NCBI GenBank assembly: GCA_964365465.1
Contig: CAYIPT010000015.1
Span: forward strand, 1-14,818
Reading direction: 5' to 3'
DNA length: 14,818 bases
Source of the DNA: WO2-35-19 sp964365465
Lineage (GTDB): Bacteria > Patescibacteriota > Minisyncoccia > Phycocordibacterales > WO2-35-19
Shown here: piece after piece, positions 12,198 to 14,818 of the stretch
Numbering within the stretch: the first letter of the stretch is position 1
Layout of the letters: each line of letters starts with the position of its first letter
Notes under the pieces: model-generated
Databases searched by the model: none
Seen by the model: only the letters and a program-made list of their open reading frames with translations
What the model was told of the DNA's origin: nothing
Translations under genes and position numbers: made by a program

Positions 12198-13046
12198 TTA
12201 TCTCTGTTTGCCCACCTTGCGACGGGAAATAATAAACTTGTTGGAATATTTTTTGGCTCGGCGGGATTTTTGGCCTTTGCCGGTTGGTTTGCCCCAAAGG
12301 GAAATGGCTCGTTTTCTGCCCCGCCCCTGCCTGCCTTCGCCTCCGCCATGCGGATGGTCCACCGGATTTTGGGCAGTGCCTCGGACTGTCGGGCGGATGC
12401 CTTTCCATCTAGAGCGTCCGGCTTTGCCAAAATTTTCAAGCCGTTTTTCTTCATTTGAAACCTCTCCGATACTCGCCCAGCAGCCCTCTTTCACTTTTCG
12501 TATTTCAGAAGACGGCATTTTAAGATCCACTAAACCTGCGTCTTTGGCCACCACTTGAACAAAATTGCCGGCCGAACGGGCAATTTTGGCGCCGCCATTT
12601 GGTTTTAATTCCACATTATAAACAAAAGCGCCGACTGGAATATTTTTAAGCGGCAATCGGTTACCTTGTTTTACTTCCGCATTTTCAGCGGTTAAAAGTT
12701 CCTCTCCCACTTTAATATTTTTAGGCAAAAGCGTATATTTTTTGTCGCCGTCTCTATAAATCGCCAAACCAATAAAACCGGTTCTGTTCGGATCATACTC
12801 TACAGAAATAATTTTATAAGGAATATTTATTTTGTTATACTTAAAATCAATCTCTCTGAACAATCTTTTGTGCCCCGAACCTTTATGACGCACTGTTATT
12901 CTACCCGCATTGTTTCTGCCAAAAGATCTTTTGAAACCGGAAGTAAGTGTCTTATTGGGTTTGCTTTTTGTTAAAACAGATTTATAAGACACGACTGACA
13001 TATGTCTTCTTGATTTGCTTGTCGGTTTGTAAGTTTTTATTGCCAT
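12198..13046 (-). CDS. rplB: 50S ribosomal protein L2
   Basis: L2, a core 23S rRNA-binding protein needed for subunit joining and the peptidyl transferase centre. At 282 aa it is close to the usual 275. It has RHKGSGHKRLFREIDF near residue 53, GNRLPLKNIPVGAFVYNVE in the middle, and the highly conserved NPVDHPHGGGEGR near 228-240, which contains the histidine linked to peptidyl transfer. It starts 4 nt after the rplW stop and is followed 4 nt later by rplS, so it is tightly coupled in the operon. Confidence 0.98.
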   Translation of the reverse strand: MAIKTYKPTSKSRRHMSVVSYKSVLTKSKPNKTLTSGFKRSFGRNNAGRITVRHKGSGHKRLFREIDFKYNKINIPYKIISVEYDPNRTGFIGLAIYRDGDKKYTLLPKNIKVGEELLTAENAEVKQGNRLPLKNIPVGAFVYNVELKPNGGAKIARSAGNFVQVVAKDAGLVDLKMPSSEIRKVKEGCWASIGEVSNEEKRLENFGKAGRSRWKGIRPTVRGTAQNPVDHPHGGGEGRQGRGRKRAISLWGKPTGKGQKSRRAKKYSNKFIISRRKVGKQR

Positions 13047-13050
13047 AAAA

Positions 13051-13341
13051 TTATTCTAATTTATCTCCCTTTCTTAAATAAACATATGCTTTTTTTACTT
13101 CCGCTTTTATTCCCCTTTTTCCTTTTATAAAAACTTTTTTGGCCGGATTTTTGACTATTCTGATTTTTATAGGAATAACTTTGTAAAAAGCTTTGACGGC
13201 TCCAATCACCTGTTTTTTTGTAGCATCTGATGCAATTTCAAAAGCGTGAACATCGGCTTCAGCCAAAAAGGTGGCCTTTTCCGTAATTCTCGGCCTCAGA
13301 AGAATATTTGAGTATTTTGCTTTTAGATTTTCTGTTGTCAT
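13051..13341 (-). CDS. rplW: 50S ribosomal protein L23
   Basis: L23, which binds domain III of 23S rRNA at the exit tunnel and docks trigger factor and SRP. The 96-aa product shows the family opening ILLRPRITEKAT, the AFEIASDATKKQVIGAVKAFYKV segment, the basic RIVKNPAKKVFIKGKRG loop and the closing KKAYVYLRKGDKLE. A GGAGGAG Shine-Dalgarno at 13353-13359 lies 11 nt before the ATG. It is one of the few in the window and falls within the palindromic element inserted between rplD and rplW. Confidence 0.97.
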   Translation of the reverse strand: MTTENLKAKYSNILLRPRITEKATFLAEADVHAFEIASDATKKQVIGAVKAFYKVIPIKIRIVKNPAKKVFIKGKRGIKAEVKKAYVYLRKGDKLE

Positions 13342-13350
13342 TTTTTATTT

Positions 13351-13400
13351 AACTCCTCCCTTGCCCTTCCCTTAATTTAAGGGGAGGGTTGGGTGGGGTT
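13351..13400. repeat. REP-like palindromic element between rplD and rplW
   Basis: 50 bp with imperfect terminal inverted repeats (AACCCCACCC versus AACTCCTCCC read inward from each end) and a central palindrome CCCTCCCC-TTAA-ATT-AAGGGAAGGG on the minus strand. It begins at the TAA of rplD and ends 9 nt before rplW. AAAT on each side could be a short target duplication, but the region is low in complexity. It shares its CACCCAACCC-type end with the repeat at rplS. Confidence 0.7.
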
Positions 13401-14055
13401 ATTTTTTTGCTTTTAAAATTTCCAACGATTTTTCCGGCTCAGTTATCACTAAATATTTATATTGCAAAAGATCCAAAACATTCAAGTCCTTCACCAAACC
13501 GATTTCCAAATTGCCAAAGTTATTAAAACTTTTTAAGGTGTCTGTATTTTTCTCATGAAGAGCGATGAATGCGGCGTTTTTCCTTCTTGCTATTCCGCCA
13601 AACTCTTTTATTTTTGAAAGAGCGGTAATCATGTTTTTGGCCTCTTTTGTTTTGGCTGCTTTTAGAGAAATATTATCCAAAAAAACCACTTCGCCATCTT
13701 TAAATTTACGGGAAAGCGCCGTAAAAAGCGCTTTGGTTTTCATTTTTTTGTTTATCTTTCTTGAATAATTTTTATCATTTCTCGGACCATGAGCAACGCC
13801 GCCTCCGACCCAGATAGGACTTCTGCGCGAACCGTGCCTTGCTCGGCCGGTTCCCTTTTGCTTCCAAGGTTTTGCTCCTGTACCAGAGACCTCGCCTCTG
13901 TTTTTGGCATGAGCGATGGGAATTCTAGCGTTTCCAGTCATTCCAGTCACAACCTGATGAATCAAAGATTCATTCCATTTCAAACCAAATATGCTCTCGG
14001 GTAGTTTGAGGGTTCCGGTTTCTTTTCCTGTTTGGTTATAAATTGTTGATTCCAT
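13399..14055 (-). CDS. rplD: 50S ribosomal protein L4
   Basis: L4 binds 23S rRNA domain I and lines the exit tunnel; in E. coli it also autoregulates the S10 operon. The 218-aa product contains the conserved basic loop KNRGEVSGTGAKPWKQKGTGRARHGS, RRSPIWVGGGVAHGPRND and KKMKTKALFTALSRK. The C-terminal half (DNISLKAAKTKEAKN, KYLVITEPEKSLEIL) is also typical. The ATG at 14055 is 1 nt after the rplC stop. A frame extending to 14139 would run into rplC and is rejected. The stop codon touches the REP-like element. Confidence 0.97.
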   Translation of the reverse strand: MESTIYNQTGKETGTLKLPESIFGLKWNESLIHQVVTGMTGNARIPIAHAKNRGEVSGTGAKPWKQKGTGRARHGSRRSPIWVGGGVAHGPRNDKNYSRKINKKMKTKALFTALSRKFKDGEVVFLDNISLKAAKTKEAKNMITALSKIKEFGGIARRKNAAFIALHEKNTDTLKSFNNFGNLEIGLVKDLNVLDLLQYKYLVITEPEKSLEILKAKK

Positions 14056-14056
14056 T

Positions 14057-14626
14057 TTATTTACTTCGGATTTCGACGAGAGTTCCTCGTCGGCCCGGCA
14101 CCGCTCCAGACACAAGCATTGTATTGCTCTCGGTGTCAACGGCCAGAACTTTGAGGTTTTTGACAGTAACTCTGTCGCCTCCCATTCGTCCGGCCATTCT
14201 CATGCCTTTGGCCACCTTGCCGCCTTCCCGACCGCCTCCGCCTATTGATCCCGGCTCCCTCTCGGAATGCTTCTGGCCGTGGCTCCTCGGTCCGCCATGA
14301 AAGCCGTGCCTTTTGACTACCCCCTGAAATCCTTTGCCCTTGGAAACAGCGCTTACCGCTATCTTGTCTCCAGCGGCAAAAATATCCAATCCGATTTTAT
14401 CTCCTTTTTTTAATTCTGAATTTTCTGTTTTGAACTCTTTCAAAGCTCTAAATTTTTCTTTCCTCATGTCCGTTCCAATCTGCACGGCGCTATAGCCGTC
14501 TTTTTCTTTTGTTTTAATTTGCGAAACAATAGCCGGTTCCACATTCAAAACCGTCGCCGCCCGTACAGCTCCGTCCTCTCCGAAAATCTGGGTCATATTA
14601 ACTTTTTTAGCCAGTATAAATTTCAT
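14057..14626 (-). CDS. rplC: 50S ribosomal protein L3
   Basis: L3 is an early 23S-binding protein with a long loop reaching the peptidyl transferase centre. The 189-aa protein is about 20 residues shorter than E. coli L3 (209), mainly because of a compact middle part. It contains AKKVNMTQIFGEDG, VSKGKGFQGVVKRHGFHGG, SHGQKHSEREPGSIGGG and GRMGGDRVTVKNLKVLAVD. The start at 14626 (MKFILAKK) matches L3 N-termini; the frame is open to 14710, but the extra residues are non-conserved and run into a terminal repeat. No rpsJ is seen upstream before the window ends. Confidence 0.97.
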   Translation of the reverse strand: MKFILAKKVNMTQIFGEDGAVRAATVLNVEPAIVSQIKTKEKDGYSAVQIGTDMRKEKFRALKEFKTENSELKKGDKIGLDIFAAGDKIAVSAVSKGKGFQGVVKRHGFHGGPRSHGQKHSEREPGSIGGGGREGGKVAKGMRMAGRMGGDRVTVKNLKVLAVDTESNTMLVSGAVPGRRGTLVEIRSK

Positions 14627-14685
14627 ATAAAAAACGCCGTTCGGCTTTATTAAACTAACAAATATCGCATAAAAAAGCAAGGCAA

Positions 14686-14739
14686 TGCATGAGGCCACCC
14701 ATTTTCGCACTCAGCTGATAATTTAGAGACATAATAATC
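14686..14739. repeat. 54-bp direct repeat, copy 1 (upstream of rplC)
   Basis: Identical over 54 bases to 14765-14818, with a 25-bp spacer (14740-14764), giving a 79-bp period. It begins TGCATGAGGCCACCC and ends ACATAATAATC. It lies 60 bp upstream of the rplC start. It may be part of a longer tandem array or a contig-end structure. Confidence 0.9.
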
Positions 14740-14764
14740 TGAACCAGAAAGAACTTCAAGTGGG

Positions 14765-14818
14765 TGCATGAGGCCACCCATTTTCGCACTCAGCTGATAA
14801 TTTAGAGACATAATAATC
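14765..14818. repeat. 54-bp direct repeat, copy 2 (reaches window end)
   Basis: Perfect copy of 14686-14739. It stops exactly where the window stops, so the true repeat may be longer and may include the spacer. Confidence 0.9.

Noticed and set aside
12194..12454. Upstream extension of rplS by 87 codons
   Set aside because: It lies wholly inside rplB in another frame; L19 similarity begins at MSNIKISS (12193), 4 nt after the rplB stop.
14056..14139. Upstream extension of rplD by 28 codons
   Set aside because: It overlaps the end of rplC; MESTIYNQ at 14055 is the expected L4 start.
91..14626. UGA recoded as Gly (SR1/Gracilibacteria code)
   Set aside because: Full-length conserved proteins (CopA, L2, L3, L4) read through without needing in-frame TGA, so there is no sign of recoding here.
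14627..14710. Upstream extension of rplC by 28 codons
   Set aside because: The extra residues are not L3-like and run into the 54-bp direct repeat; MKFILAKK at 14626 matches L3 N-termini.
14686..14818. CRISPR array
   Set aside because: Only two copies, a repeat of 54 bp or more with a 25-bp spacer, no cas genes, and position upstream of rplC; tandem repeat geometry fits better.

Overview
The window looks like a piece of a Candidate Phyla Radiation (Patescibacteria, probably Parcubacteria/Nomurabacteria-type) genome. The reasons are: AT-rich DNA with few Shine-Dalgarno sequences, an 80-aa elongation-factor-like protein of a kind I associate with that group, a shortened L3, several small dispersed palindromic elements of a type I recall from such genomes, and stop codons that are TAA (18) or TAG (2) and never TGA in the 20 well-supported genes. 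This assignment is inference from gene content; no 16S gene is present. All 20 of these genes and both tRNAs lie on the minus strand, so transcription runs from high to low coordinates.

Region A (7987 down to 91) is a ten-gene copper homeostasis cluster. It starts with a CsoR-type Cu(I) repressor whose promoter carries a CsoR-like operator in the spacer between -35 and -10. Then come a SHOCT membrane protein with a Cys/His cluster, a two-helix membrane protein with a Cys/His/Met loop, a DUF1573 protein, a CcdA/DsbD-type thiol transporter, a small CxxC protein, a membrane-anchored CCGN/DCNH protein, a heavy-metal-associated (HMA)-SafE-cupredoxin-cupredoxin fusion, a 39-aa membrane peptide with a His-rich tail, and a CopA-type Cu(I) ATPase. 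Together they suggest sensing of Cu(I), export by CopA, and cell-surface thiol/cupredoxin proteins that bind or pass on the metal, with CcdA supplying reductant across the membrane. Bases 1-90, beyond copA, hold nothing I can define.

Region B (7954-8239) is the space between csoR and the next minus-strand gene, with one possible 50-aa plus-strand gene. Region C (8240-11443) is accessory: an RBBP9-like serine hydrolase, a COG1078-type HD phosphohydrolase, tRNA-His, two tandem paralogous HNH nucleases, and the elongation-factor-like protein. Region D (11593-14626) holds tRNA-Leu(GAG) and a ribosomal protein operon rplC-rplD-rplW-rplB-rplS. This is the start of the S10 operon, but with L19 where S19 would be expected. 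The window ends in a 54-bp direct repeat with 79-bp period just upstream of rplC.

The most striking theme is small palindromic elements inside or against genes. One with a 6-bp target duplication has duplicated the copA start codon. One with a 7-bp target duplication lies against the -10 box of the elongation-factor-like gene. One interrupts the copA reading frame in phase. One supplies the last residues and stop codon of rplS. One sits between rplD and rplW and appears to supply the Shine-Dalgarno of rplW. A second theme is promoters whose -10 box lies 6-8 nt before the start codon, implying leaderless or nearly leaderless mRNAs.
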